Shown here piece after piece: positions 7,833-15,446 of a stretch of 38,072 nt of DNA. A program made the translations under genes and the position numbers. Source of the stretch: an uncultured Lachnospiraceae bacterium. Lineage in GTDB: Bacteria > Bacillota > Clostridia > Lachnospirales > Lachnospiraceae. Each line of letters begins with the position of its first letter. Position 1 is the first letter of the stretch. Where the stretch lies: assembly GCA_948470335.1 (NCBI GenBank), contig CAOKOL010000036.1:1-38072 (forward strand), written 5' to 3'. The notes under the pieces are model-generated. The model saw only the letters and a list, made by a program, of their open reading frames with translations. It searched no databases and was not told where the DNA came from.

Positions 7833-9110
7833 ATGGACGACTACAGGGACGATTACGAGGTATCGGATTACAGCGATTTTTATGATGTGAAGCCGCCGAA
7901 GCGGCACAGCTTTGCGAAAGGGTTTATCTGCGGCTTACTGCTGACATTTGTGGCATTTTCCACGGTGCTTATAGCCGGTCTGATGCTCTTATATAAATCG
8001 GATCTGATGCTGGGCGTTTATCCCCAGACGCCTCAGATCACCGGGGAATCGGAGACCTTTGACGAGGATGCCGTGCTGGATAAGCTGAACCTTCTGGGGC
8101 TGTATGTGAATCAGACTTATCTCTTTGACTATGATGAGTCAGACCTGGCCGAAGGCATCTACAAGGGTTATATGAACGCCCTGGGGGATCCCTACACGGT
8201 TTACTATACGAAGGAAGAATTTGACAGCATGATGGAGAGCCAGGAGGGAAGCTACTACGGGATCGGAATTCTGGTCAGTCAGGATATCCAGACAGGAGTC
8301 ATCACGATTGTCAGAGTATTCCAGAACAGTCCGGCCATGGAAGCGGGCGTGCGGGACGGAGATGTGATCTATATGGTAGACGGAGATGAAGTGACGGGGC
8401 AGGATCTGAGCGCGGTGGTGTCCAGAATCAAGGGACAGGAAGGCACCGATATTCCGATTACGTTCTACCGTCCGGAAACCGGAGAATATCTGGAGTTTCA
8501 GGTGGAGCGCCGCCAGGTGGAAGTGGATACGGTGCTGTACCGGATGATGGACGATCAGGCAGGATATATTGAGATTCTGGAGTTTGACGAGCCCACCGCA
8601 AAGCAGTTTAAGGATGCGCTGGAAGATCTGAAAAAACAGGGAATGAAATCGCTGATTGTGGACGTGCGGAACAATCCGGGAGGGCTGGTAGACAGCGTGG
8701 TGGAGATTGTGGATGAGCTGGTTCCGGAGGGACTGATTGTTTATATGGAGAACAGTATGGGCGTGAAAACGGAATATTCCGCCGATGAAACCTGGCTGGA
8801 TCTTCCGCTGGTTGTGCTGGTAAACGGAGAGTCCGCCAGCGCCGCCGAGATTCTCGCCGGCGCGGTGAGAGATCGGGGGACGGGGACTCTGATCGGCACA
8901 AATACCTTTGGAAAAGGAATTGCCCAGTCGCTCTTTCCGCTGGAGGACGGCTCGGCGGTAAAAATCACCACTTCCGATTATTATACGCCCAGCGGCGAAA
9001 ATATTCACGGAAAAGGGATTATGCCGGATATTGAAGTGGAGATGGACGATGACAGTGAGGAGGATACTCAGCTTACTGCGGCGCTGGAGTATCTGCGGAC
9101 GGAGCAATGA
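7833..9110 (+). CDS. S41 family C-terminal processing peptidase (CtpA/CtpB-like)
   Basis: This 425-aa protein has a short acidic cytoplasmic N-terminus, one transmembrane anchor (about residues 32-52), a PDZ domain (about 140-225, GIGILVSQD...NSPAMEAGVRDGDVIYMVDG) and the S41 protease core. The catalytic Ser is most likely Ser336 in GESASAAEI, with Lys361 in TFGKGIAQ exactly 25 residues later, the usual spacing. Such proteases act outside the membrane on regulatory or cell-wall hydrolase proteins. Placement after ftsEX and the M23 peptidase gene suggests the M23 protein or a partner as substrate (inference). RBS GGGAGGAAAG precedes ATG 7833. Confidence 0.94.
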   Translation: MDDYRDDYEVSDYSDFYDVKPPKRHSFAKGFICGLLLTFVAFSTVLIAGLMLLYKSDLMLGVYPQTPQITGESETFDEDAVLDKLNLLGLYVNQTYLFDYDESDLAEGIYKGYMNALGDPYTVYYTKEEFDSMMESQEGSYYGIGILVSQDIQTGVITIVRVFQNSPAMEAGVRDGDVIYMVDGDEVTGQDLSAVVSRIKGQEGTDIPITFYRPETGEYLEFQVERRQVEVDTVLYRMMDDQAGYIEILEFDEPTAKQFKDALEDLKKQGMKSLIVDVRNNPGGLVDSVVEIVDELVPEGLIVYMENSMGVKTEYSADETWLDLPLVVLVNGESASAAEILAGAVRDRGTGTLIGTNTFGKGIAQSLFPLEDGSAVKITTSDYYTPSGENIHGKGIMPDIEVEMDDDSEEDTQLTAALEYLRTEQ

Positions 9111-9150
9111 AAACCCAGAGAAGGGTTGTTGTAATATAGTAATGATTATG

Positions 9151-9203
9151 AAAAAAGCAGGCGGCAGACGGGCGGTGATAAAGGGTTTGCGGCCTGCTTT
9201 TTT
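9151..9203 (+). terminator. Rho-independent terminator after the S41 peptidase gene
   Basis: AAAAAAGCAGGC (9151-9162) pairs with GCCTGCTTTTTT (9192-9203). Additional imperfect pairing of GCAGAC with GGTTTGC lies inside. The flanking A- and T-runs make it potentially bidirectional. It ends the ftsEX block. Confidence 0.88.
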
Positions 9204-9261
9204 CATGTCTGTCTCCCTATCGAAAAAATCTATATATGGCCGCATCCATCATTTTTATGAA

Positions 9262-9291
9262 TTAGACAGCCAGAACAATCCATGCTAATAT
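9262..9291 (+). promoter_or_regulatory. Candidate sigma-A promoter for the rhodanese/Ynj-like cluster
   Basis: TTAGAC (9262-9267), 18-bp spacer, TAATAT (9286-9291). The predicted start near 9298 lies a few bases before the inverted-repeat block at 9302, so that block would form the very 5' end of the mRNA. It is the first promoter-like sequence after the terminator at 9151-9203. Confidence 0.5.
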
Positions 9292-9301
9292 TGGAGAAAG
9301 A

Positions 9302-9384
9302 ATGCGTATTTTTTAATCATTTTTACAAAATATGCCGGTTTTGCCATAGTTTGTCGAACCGGAAAAATACGCATGTAAAATGAT
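9302..9384 (+). promoter_or_regulatory. Compound inverted repeat in the 5' leader of the rhodanese gene
   Basis: Three arm pairs are present: a/a' ATGCGTATTTTT (9302-9313) with AAAAATACGCAT (9363-9374), a perfect 12-bp match; c/c' CCGGTT (9335-9340) with AACCGG (9357-9362); and b/b' TCATTTTTACA (9317-9327) with TGTAAAATGA (9374-9383), one bulged base. The order a-b-c-c'-a'-b' means a:a' and b:b' cannot pair at once in a simple fold. That is the layout of a two-state leader or a two-site operator. It ends 6 bases before the ribosome binding site. Confidence 0.55.
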
Positions 9385-9403
9385 GCCATGGAGGAAAAGG
9401 GTA

Positions 9404-11131
9404 ATGAGGAAGGTAAACAAGATTTTTGCTTCACTGCTGGCGGCAGCCATGCTGTTTTCCGTGACAGCCTGCAGCAGTAACGGGACGCCGAAAGAGACGA
9501 CAGAGGCCGGATCGGAAGGAGGCGCGTCTGCCGTAAAGACGATGGACAGCGCGACCCTTCAGAAGATTCAGGATGACAAGGAGAAAAAAGAAGGATATCT
9601 TGTGATCGATGTGAGATCAGAGGAAGAATATAAGGCAGGCCATGTGAAATTTGCGATTCATATGCCTGTTGAAACAATTGGGGACAACCTTTCCGCAATT
9701 GAGGACTGGAAAGATAAACCGGTTGTCCTCGTGTGCAATTCCGGCAAAAAAAGCGGCGAGGCGGCAGATATTCTTGTGGAGAACGGATTTACGGACGTGA
9801 CAAATGCAGAAGGTGTGAAGGACGGCGGATACAATCTGGTTACATGGGGAAATATCCGCGGGACCGAGCTTCAGAAGATCGGGGATGAGGGCCAGGTGCT
9901 GATCGTGGATCTGAGAGATGCTGCGGATTATGAGGCGGGACATTTTAAAACCGCTGTCAATGCGGTTGCGGAAGAAATGAGTGGGGTAGAAGCACAGCTT
10001 CCGGCGGACAAAAACGCGATGATCGTGACCCACTGCTATTCCGGCAACAGATCCGCAGTGGCCGCGCAGGCGCTGGTGGATATGGGGTATACGAACGTAT
10101 ACAACTGTCTGGACGGGGCAAAAGAAGTAGAGTATGTGTTTGACGGGACGGCACAGCCGGGCACGGAAGCTGCCGGTGAAAATGCGGGGGCTGAGGCAGC
10201 GGATCAGAAAACCGTTTTCGTAACCCCGGAATGGGTAAAAAGCGTGATTGACGGTGAGCAGAAAGAATCTGAAAACTATGTCATTCTGGAATGTGCATGG
10301 GGCGAAGCCGCAGATGATCCGGCATATCAGGAAGGGCATATTAAGGGCGCTTTTCATATGAATACCGATTCTGTGGAGGAAGAAGAATACTGGAATATCC
10401 GTACGCCGGAGGAAATCGAGGCGCTGGCGGCTCAGTACGGTATTACGAAAGATACCACGGTGATCTGCTATGGTGACAGCGGAAAAAATTCTGCCGACGA
10501 CCGTGTGGCTTTTGTCTTTCTGTGGGCAGGTGTTGAGAATGTAAAATGTCTGGACGGCGGTTTTGAGGCGTGGACAAAGGCGGGCTATGAGACAGAGACA
10601 GGCGTGAACGAACCGACGGCCACGGAAGAAGCCTTTGGCGTGACGGTTCCTGCCCATCCGGAGTATGTTCTTTCCATCGACGAAGTGCGGACGAAGCTGG
10701 AAAGCGACGATAATTTTAAACTGGTAAGCATCAGAAGCGAAGCAGAATTTACCGGCGAGACAAGCGGCTACGGATACATTGACAGGGCAGGCGAGCCGGA
10801 AGGCGCAATCTGGGGCCATGACACGGATGACGGTTCTTATAATAACGCAGACGGAACCACGGTGAATGCAGATACACTGGAGGGTTATCTGGCGGAGTCT
10901 GACGCCTCTATGGACAATGAGCTTTCCTTCTACTGCGGAACTGGCTGGAGAGCCTGTATTCCCTTCTTAATCTGTTATGAGGAAGGATATACAAATGTGT
11001 CTTTGTACGACGGCGGATGGTTCCAGTGGCAGATGGACAGTGCGCTTCCGGTACAGGTAGGCGATCCGAACAGCGAGGATTGTGTGCATACGACAGTGGG
11101 CGAGCTGTCTGCGGATAAAGCGGCAAAATAA
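9404..11131 (+). CDS. Lipoprotein with four rhodanese domains (YnjE/SseA-like)
   Basis: This 575-aa protein has a lipoprotein signal with lipobox FSVTAC (Cys about residue 24), so it is anchored on the outer face of the membrane. Four rhodanese domains follow, each with a candidate persulfide Cys: Cys111 (LVCNSGKKS), Cys211 (HCYSGNRS), Cys355 (ICYGDSGKNS) and Cys511 (FYCGTGWRA). The last two resemble a tandem thiosulfate/3-mercaptopyruvate sulfurtransferase; the first two resemble single PspE-like domains. Rhodaneses move sulfane sulfur from thiosulfate or persulfides to an acceptor. E. coli YnjE, a multi-rhodanese protein, is also encoded beside an ABC system (ynjBCD), and a similar system follows here. 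ATG 9404 is chosen over 9380 because GGAGG (9390-9394) precedes it. Confidence 0.93.
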   Translation: MRKVNKIFASLLAAAMLFSVTACSSNGTPKETTEAGSEGGASAVKTMDSATLQKIQDDKEKKEGYLVIDVRSEEEYKAGHVKFAIHMPVETIGDNLSAIEDWKDKPVVLVCNSGKKSGEAADILVENGFTDVTNAEGVKDGGYNLVTWGNIRGTELQKIGDEGQVLIVDLRDAADYEAGHFKTAVNAVAEEMSGVEAQLPADKNAMIVTHCYSGNRSAVAAQALVDMGYTNVYNCLDGAKEVEYVFDGTAQPGTEAAGENAGAEAADQKTVFVTPEWVKSVIDGEQKESENYVILECAWGEAADDPAYQEGHIKGAFHMNTDSVEEEEYWNIRTPEEIEALAAQYGITKDTTVICYGDSGKNSADDRVAFVFLWAGVENVKCLDGGFEAWTKAGYETETGVNEPTATEEAFGVTVPAHPEYVLSIDEVRTKLESDDNFKLVSIRSEAEFTGETSGYGYIDRAGEPEGAIWGHDTDDGSYNNADGTTVNADTLEGYLAESDASMDNELSFYCGTGWRACIPFLICYEEGYTNVSLYDGGWFQWQMDSALPVQVGDPNSEDCVHTTVGELSADKAAK

Positions 11132-11146
11132 AATCAGAATAAAAGA

Positions 11147-11593
11147 ATGGCGGTTATGAAAAAAGCATTATATATGATTGCCTCAGGGCTTGAGGCGGCA
11201 CTGTTAATCGGAGCTTACGTCATTCAGTATTTTACCCGCAGGAAAATGGGAATGGCAAGGTATGTCGTCTACAAAAATCGTGGGTGGGAAGCAAAATATC
11301 CGATGGAGCTTTTGCAGTATGCGGCCATGGCGGCGGTGCTGATTCTGACCGTGCTGGCTGTGGCAGGATATGTGCGGCTTCACCGGAAACCGTCCATCAG
11401 GATGAAAGGGATGGTTCTCGTTACGGTTTTTCTTGCCGTCCTCTTTATCGGTTTCACTCTTATGAGTGGGACCGACCGCCTGCGGGCGTATTATTTTATT
11501 GACGGAATGTTTGCGGCGGCGGCGCTGGTGCAGGGGATTAAGGCAAATCTCGGCCTGTATGCAGGGAGGACCGGCCGCAGAAGCGCTGAGTAA
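11147..11593 (+). CDS. Small integral membrane protein, unknown function
   Basis: This 148-aa protein has about four hydrophobic segments (residues about 6-26, 55-78, 88-107, 118-134), a basic loop with FTRRKMGMARYVVYKNRGWE after the first helix, and a basic C-terminus. I recognise no family with certainty. It starts 15 bp after the rhodanese gene and ends 21 bp before the TVP38 gene, so it belongs to the same transcript. ATG 11147 and ATG 11156 are both possible; neither has a clear ribosome binding site. Confidence 0.75.
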   Translation: MAVMKKALYMIASGLEAALLIGAYVIQYFTRRKMGMARYVVYKNRGWEAKYPMELLQYAAMAAVLILTVLAVAGYVRLHRKPSIRMKGMVLVTVFLAVLFIGFTLMSGTDRLRAYYFIDGMFAAAALVQGIKANLGLYAGRTGRRSAE

Positions 11594-11614
11594 AGCAGGA
11601 GAAAAGAAAGTGAT

Positions 11615-12325
11615 ATGGAACAAAAACAAAAGAAAACAGGCTGGTTAGGCAAAGCCATCGTAGTCCTGCTGCTGGCGGCGGCGGTGCTGGCCTATTTTTT
11701 TGTGCCGCCGGTGCATGACGGGTATAACCGGATCGCCCGCATGTTTGCCAGCGGTGATTTTACAGTTGTGCGGGAATTTGTGGAGTCTTACGGCGCATAT
11801 GCGGCGGCAGTGTCTTTCGGACTGATGATTTTACAGTCGGTTGCGGCGCCCCTTCCGGCCTTTCTGATTACCTTTGCCAATGCCAATCTGTTCGGCTGGT
11901 GGCAGGGGGCCGTTCTGTCCTGGACCAGCGCCATGGCAGGGGCGGCGGTCTGTTTTTTTATCGCAAGGATTCTGGGCCGGGATGCGGCGGAGAAACTGAC
12001 CGGCAGGGCCGGATTAAGACAGATTGATGATTTTTTTGAGAAACACGGGAGACAGAGTATCCTGATAGCCAGGCTGCTTCCTTTTATCTCCTTCGATATC
12101 GTCAGCTATGCGGCGGGTCTTACGTCCATGTCTTTCTGGGGATTTTTCGCGGCCACAGGCATCGGGCAACTGCCGGCGACGATCATCTATTCCTATGTGG
12201 GCGGTATGCTGACAGGCGGAGCGAAGCTTCTGGTGACGGCGCTTTTGCTGCTGTTTGCCCTGTCGGCTCTGGTGGTGCTGCTCAGGCAGCTTTATGTGGA
12301 AAGACAGAAGAAAAAATCCGGTTGA
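11615..12325 (+). CDS. TVP38/TMEM64 (DedA/SNARE-associated) membrane protein, first copy
   Basis: This 236-aa protein has an N-terminal transmembrane helix (about 14-32) and the VTT/DedA core: QSVAAPLPAFLITFANANLF, GAVLSWTSAMAGAAVCFFIARILG, then RQSILIARLLPFISFDIVSYAAGLTSM, where the conserved R-x-x-P/F motif of the family is visible. Two more helices close the protein. Family members (DedA, YdjX/YdjZ, TMEM64) are implicated in lipid scrambling or undecaprenyl-phosphate recycling. It pairs with a second paralogue 25 bp downstream, as often seen for YdjX/YdjZ-like pairs. Confidence 0.9.
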   Translation: MEQKQKKTGWLGKAIVVLLLAAAVLAYFFVPPVHDGYNRIARMFASGDFTVVREFVESYGAYAAAVSFGLMILQSVAAPLPAFLITFANANLFGWWQGAVLSWTSAMAGAAVCFFIARILGRDAAEKLTGRAGLRQIDDFFEKHGRQSILIARLLPFISFDIVSYAAGLTSMSFWGFFAATGIGQLPATIIYSYVGGMLTGGAKLLVTALLLLFALSALVVLLRQLYVERQKKKSG

Positions 12326-12349
12326 CGGACGTCGGGGGATGCTTAGGCG

Positions 12350-13048
12350 ATGACAAAAAAAGGGATTGGCAAAATTGCCGTATTTGCCGCAGTCATCGGG
12401 CTTGTACTGGTACTGAACCGGCGGTTTGGATGGTCGGCATATCTGGCGGATCCGGATTATCTGATGCGGCTGAAAGAAACGGTGGAAAAAAATTACCTGT
12501 GGGCGCTGTGCCTGTATATTCTGTTTACGGTTATCGGCTGTGTGGTGCTGGCGCTGCCAGGGGTGACGTTTGCAGTGGCGGCCGGTATGCTGTTCGGGCC
12601 TTTTGCCGGGATACTGGCCTGTCTGTCCGCAACTACGCTGGGCGCTATGGCCGCTTTTCTTGTGGGAAGATTTTTTCTGAAAGAGGGAATAAAGCCGATG
12701 CTGGAAAAAAACAGGCTGCTGAACAAACTTCTCTTTTCAGCGGACGGAAAAAGTGATATGATCGTGCTGATGATTACAAGGATGGTTCCCCTTTTTCCCT
12801 ATAACCTGCAGAATTTTGCCTACGGAATCACAGATATCGGATTTTGGAAATACTCTCTTTTTACCTTTGTGTTTATGCTGCCGGGCGTGTCTTTTTTTAC
12901 CATCGGTTCCGCAGGGCTTACGGCAGAAAAGGGAAAATGGATTTATTTTCTCTTTGCAGGGATTCTTGCGGCGGCGGTGACGGCGGCAGGAATGATGATA
13001 CGGAAAAAGTTTCTGGACAATGTGGAAGAACATGCAGAGGAAGATTAA
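12350..13048 (+). CDS. TVP38/TMEM64 membrane protein, second copy
   Basis: This 232-aa paralogue of the preceding protein has an N-terminal helix (about 5-24), LYILFTVIGCVVLALPGVTF, AAGMLFGPFAGILACLSATT, then IVLMITRMVPLFPYNLQNFAYGITDI carrying the R-x-V-P-x-x-P-Y-N-x-x-N-Y/F core motif of the VTT domain, and two closing helices. The motif is more canonical than in the first copy. Its stop abuts the TTG start of the next gene, so translation is probably coupled. Substrate unknown; lipid-linked carriers are plausible from family knowledge. Confidence 0.9.
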   Translation: MTKKGIGKIAVFAAVIGLVLVLNRRFGWSAYLADPDYLMRLKETVEKNYLWALCLYILFTVIGCVVLALPGVTFAVAAGMLFGPFAGILACLSATTLGAMAAFLVGRFFLKEGIKPMLEKNRLLNKLLFSADGKSDMIVLMITRMVPLFPYNLQNFAYGITDIGFWKYSLFTFVFMLPGVSFFTIGSAGLTAEKGKWIYFLFAGILAAAVTAAGMMIRKKFLDNVEEHAEED

Positions 13049-14584
13049 TTGAAACAGGCAGTTATTATTTTTACCAGAGTTCCGGTGCCGGGTCATACGA
13101 AGACGCGGCTTATGCCCCTTTTATCGGGGGAAGACTGTGCGGGCCTCCACAGGGAGATGATCCGCAGGGTATATCAGGCGTGCCGGGGCGTGGACGGAGA
13201 TATTCTGGTTTTCTTTACGCCGGAGGATTCAGGCGGCAGCCTGAGAGGACTGCTGAAAGAGGCGAAAGGATTTTTCCCGCAGAAGGGAGAGGGTCTGGGG
13301 GAGCGGATGTCCCGGGCATTTGTCCAGGCTTTTCGGCTGGGATATGAGAGGGTGCTGCTGATCGGAACCGATCTTCTGCAGATTTCGGCGGAGATTCTGC
13401 AGGAAGGATTTCGGGATTTATCCGGGCATGATGCGGTGATGAATCCCACGGAGGACGGCGGATACTATCTGATCGGACTGAAAGAAGCCAGAGACGATAT
13501 CTGGGACGTGCCCTCTTACGGAACGGGCACGGTGTTCCGGGATACGCTCTGCCGGATGGAAAAAGCCGGATTGCGCGTAGCGGTGGGACAGCGCCTTATG
13601 GATATCGACACGCCGGAAGATCTGGTCGTCTGGTACGGAACAGACCGCTGCATCCGCTGCGGGGCATGTACGGAAAACTGCCTGTTTCTTCAAAAGTATG
13701 GCATCAATCTGGCAGAATTGTCCGAACGGCCTGAACTGGCCTACTCCTGCTTTTTATGCGGCAGATGCAAAGCTGTGTGCCCGGAAGAAATCGACGGAGG
13801 GCGTATCGCCGTTTTGATGCGGCAGATGCGGGCGGACAGGTCCGGGGCTTCCTATAAAGGGCTTCTGTGGGAAAAGAATCCCTATAAGTTTGCCGCTTAC
13901 GGAAAAGGCAGAAAAAAGTCCGTTTTGTTTCCGGGCTGCAATTTCCCCTCTTTTTATCCGAAAACCACCGGATATCTGGAGCGGCTGATGAAAGACCATG
14001 GCATCGGAACGGTTTATGACTGTTGTCAGAAGCCGGTCTATGAGCTGGGGCTTCGGGCAGAAGCGGAGGAGAATCTGGAACAGATGGCTGCCCGTCTGAA
14101 AAGCCGGGGGGTGGAAGAACTGATTCTTTTGTGCCCCAACTGCTATCATTTTCTGAAAGGCAGGCTGGACATTCCGATGACGACGGTTTACCGGAAGCTC
14201 AAAGAGCTTGGCGAAGGGCAGATGTTTCGAAACGAACGGATACCGGTTTATGTGCCCTGTCCTGACAGAGAGGAGAAAGAAATGTTCGGGGAGCTGGGTA
14301 TATATCTGGAAGGAAAGGTGGAAGAACCCTTTTATCATGTCCAGTGCTGCGGCTTGGGGGGCTGCGCCGGGGTCCGGGAGCCGGAGCTTGCACAGCGGAT
14401 GGCAGATACGGCAAAGGAACAGGGCGGAACGCTTTATACTTACTGTGCCTCCTGTGTCAGCAGTTTCAGAAGAAAAGGCATGAAGGAGGTCTGTCATCTT
14501 CTGCCGCTGATTCTTGGAATTGAAGAAAAGGTGCCTCTTGGCATCCAGCCTTTTTTGAACCGTGCCGGAAAAAAACTGTGGTAA
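13049..14584 (+). CDS. DUF2064 (TIGR04282-like) glycosyltransferase fused to ferredoxin and HdrB-like CCG domains
   Basis: This is a 511-aa fusion. Residues 1-195 match the arsenosugar-associated DUF2064 transferase: FTRVPVPGHTKTRLMPLL, LIGTDLLQIS and NPTEDGGYYLIGL. A two-cluster ferredoxin follows: C201xxC204xxC207xxxC211 and C234xxC237xxC240xxxC244. Two CCG domains of the HdrB/LldE/GlpC type come next: C297...C325C326...C362xxC365 and C404...C433C434...C466xxC469. CCG domains bind noncubane or cubane Fe-S clusters in oxidoreductases such as heterodisulfide reductase. The combination suggests a redox step tied to transfer of a sugar nucleotide (inference). TTG 13049 is used because it abuts the previous stop and has AGAGGAAG upstream. 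No frameshift is seen at the junction, so the fusion looks genuine. Confidence 0.9.
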   Translation: MKQAVIIFTRVPVPGHTKTRLMPLLSGEDCAGLHREMIRRVYQACRGVDGDILVFFTPEDSGGSLRGLLKEAKGFFPQKGEGLGERMSRAFVQAFRLGYERVLLIGTDLLQISAEILQEGFRDLSGHDAVMNPTEDGGYYLIGLKEARDDIWDVPSYGTGTVFRDTLCRMEKAGLRVAVGQRLMDIDTPEDLVVWYGTDRCIRCGACTENCLFLQKYGINLAELSERPELAYSCFLCGRCKAVCPEEIDGGRIAVLMRQMRADRSGASYKGLLWEKNPYKFAAYGKGRKKSVLFPGCNFPSFYPKTTGYLERLMKDHGIGTVYDCCQKPVYELGLRAEAEENLEQMAARLKSRGVEELILLCPNCYHFLKGRLDIPMTTVYRKLKELGEGQMFRNERIPVYVPCPDREEKEMFGELGIYLEGKVEEPFYHVQCCGLGGCAGVREPELAQRMADTAKEQGGTLYTYCASCVSSFRRKGMKEVCHLLPLILGIEEKVPLGIQPFLNRAGKKLW

Positions 14585-15259
14585 ATGAAGATTTCGATTA
14601 TTATTCCGATTTATAATGAAGAAAAAACGATTGAAGCTTTTTTAAAAACGCTGGAACCGGTGAAGGAAAAAGCAGAGCTGATCTTTGTGGACGGCGGAAG
14701 CAGCGACAGAACCCTTGCCCTGATTCCGGAGACCTATACGGTTCTGCACGGCCCTAAGGGACGGGCGAAACAGATGAATCTGGGGGCGGCGAACAGCGGC
14801 GGTTCCGTATTGTTTTTCCTGCACTGTGACAGCGAGCTTCCCGAAGATGCCATAGAACAGATTGAAACGGTTATGGAACGGTATTCCGTGGGCTGTTTTG
14901 GCATCGCGTTCCATTCTAAAAACATCTGGATGAAATGCTGTCAGGCCATCTCCAACCACCGGATCAAAGACCGGAAGGTGATGTTTGGGGATCAGGGAAT
15001 TTTTATCCGGCGTAGCCTGTTTTTTGAGATAGGCGGTTTTCCGGAGCTTCCGATTATGGAGGATTATCAGTTCTCCCTGACGTTAAAAGAGATGGGGGTA
15101 AAAATAGGGATTGCAAAAAAGAGGATTTATACTTCGGACAGAAGGTTCGCCGAGGGCGGGCGGCTGCGGGTAATGTGGAAAATGAACCGCCTGCGGGCCA
15201 TGTACAGAAAGGGCGTGGATATCGAGGAAATATCCGGGCTGTACCGGGATATCAGGTAA
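14585..15259 (+). CDS. GT2 glycosyltransferase, TIGR04283-like
   Basis: This 224-aa protein is a GT-A fold family 2 enzyme: IIIPIYNEEKTIEAFL at the N-terminus, LIFVDGGSSDRTLAL, GPKGRAKQMNLGA, and the DxD-like HCDSELPEDA. The segment GDQGIFIRRSLFFEIGGFPE is typical of the TIGR04283 subfamily named from arsenosugar gene clusters. It starts directly at the stop codon of the DUF2064 fusion gene. TIGR04282 and TIGR04283 enzymes are commonly encoded together. No ArsM methyltransferase or ArsS radical SAM gene is present in this window, so arsenic should not be assumed as substrate. It is the last gene before a 187-bp leader. Confidence 0.9.
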   Translation: MKISIIIPIYNEEKTIEAFLKTLEPVKEKAELIFVDGGSSDRTLALIPETYTVLHGPKGRAKQMNLGAANSGGSVLFFLHCDSELPEDAIEQIETVMERYSVGCFGIAFHSKNIWMKCCQAISNHRIKDRKVMFGDQGIFIRRSLFFEIGGFPELPIMEDYQFSLTLKEMGVKIGIAKKRIYTSDRRFAEGGRLRVMWKMNRLRAMYRKGVDIEEISGLYRDIR

Positions 15260-15270
15260 TCATTGAAGAC

Positions 15271-15322
15271 GGCTGCAAATTCTCCCAGATTCAGGGGGGA
15301 GGGGAGCTGCGGAACTAAATTA
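15271..15322 (+). repeat. Leader direct repeat, copy 1
   Basis: It begins GGCTGCAAATTCTCCCAGA and ends AGGGGAGCTGCGGAACTAA-ATTAG. Apart from a few bases in the middle it is nearly identical to 15378-15435. Inside, CTCCC (15282-15286) can pair with GGGAG. Confidence 0.85.
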
Positions 15323-15332
15323 GAGTAGAACA

Positions 15333-15422
15333 GCAGCGGACCGGACAAGCCCCGGGAGGATTTACAGACACTTTAGTGGCTGGAAATTCTCCCAGAGCAA
15401 AGGGGATTGGGAGGGGAGCTGC
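15333..15422 (+). promoter_or_regulatory. Candidate structured leader upstream of an SBP gene (L1)
   Basis: GCAGC (15333-15337), 11-base bulge GGACCGGACAA, GCCCC (15349-15353), then GGGG (15413-15416) and GCTGC (15418-15422). The same order of blocks occurs before the other substrate-binding-protein gene at 27884-27927. Here the apical part is longer because the repeat copy 2 forms its 3' side. Confidence 0.45.
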
Positions 15423-15435
15423 GGAACTAAATTAG
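15378..15435 (+). repeat. Leader direct repeat, copy 2
   Basis: This second copy of the 15271-15322 repeat starts GGCTGGAAATTCTCCCAGA and has a 6-base longer middle. Its end ATTAGGAG supplies the ribosome binding site of the following lipoprotein gene. Confidence 0.85.
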
Positions 15436-15446
15436 GAGAAATGAAC

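Noticed and set aside
8139..9245. Minus-strand ORF of 368 codons opposite the S41 peptidase
   Set aside because: It overlaps conserved PDZ and catalytic segments and runs through a terminator; a shadow frame.
11147..15259. Complete arsenosugar biosynthesis operon
   Set aside because: Only the two transferase families match; the ArsM methyltransferase and ArsS radical SAM enzymes are missing from the window.
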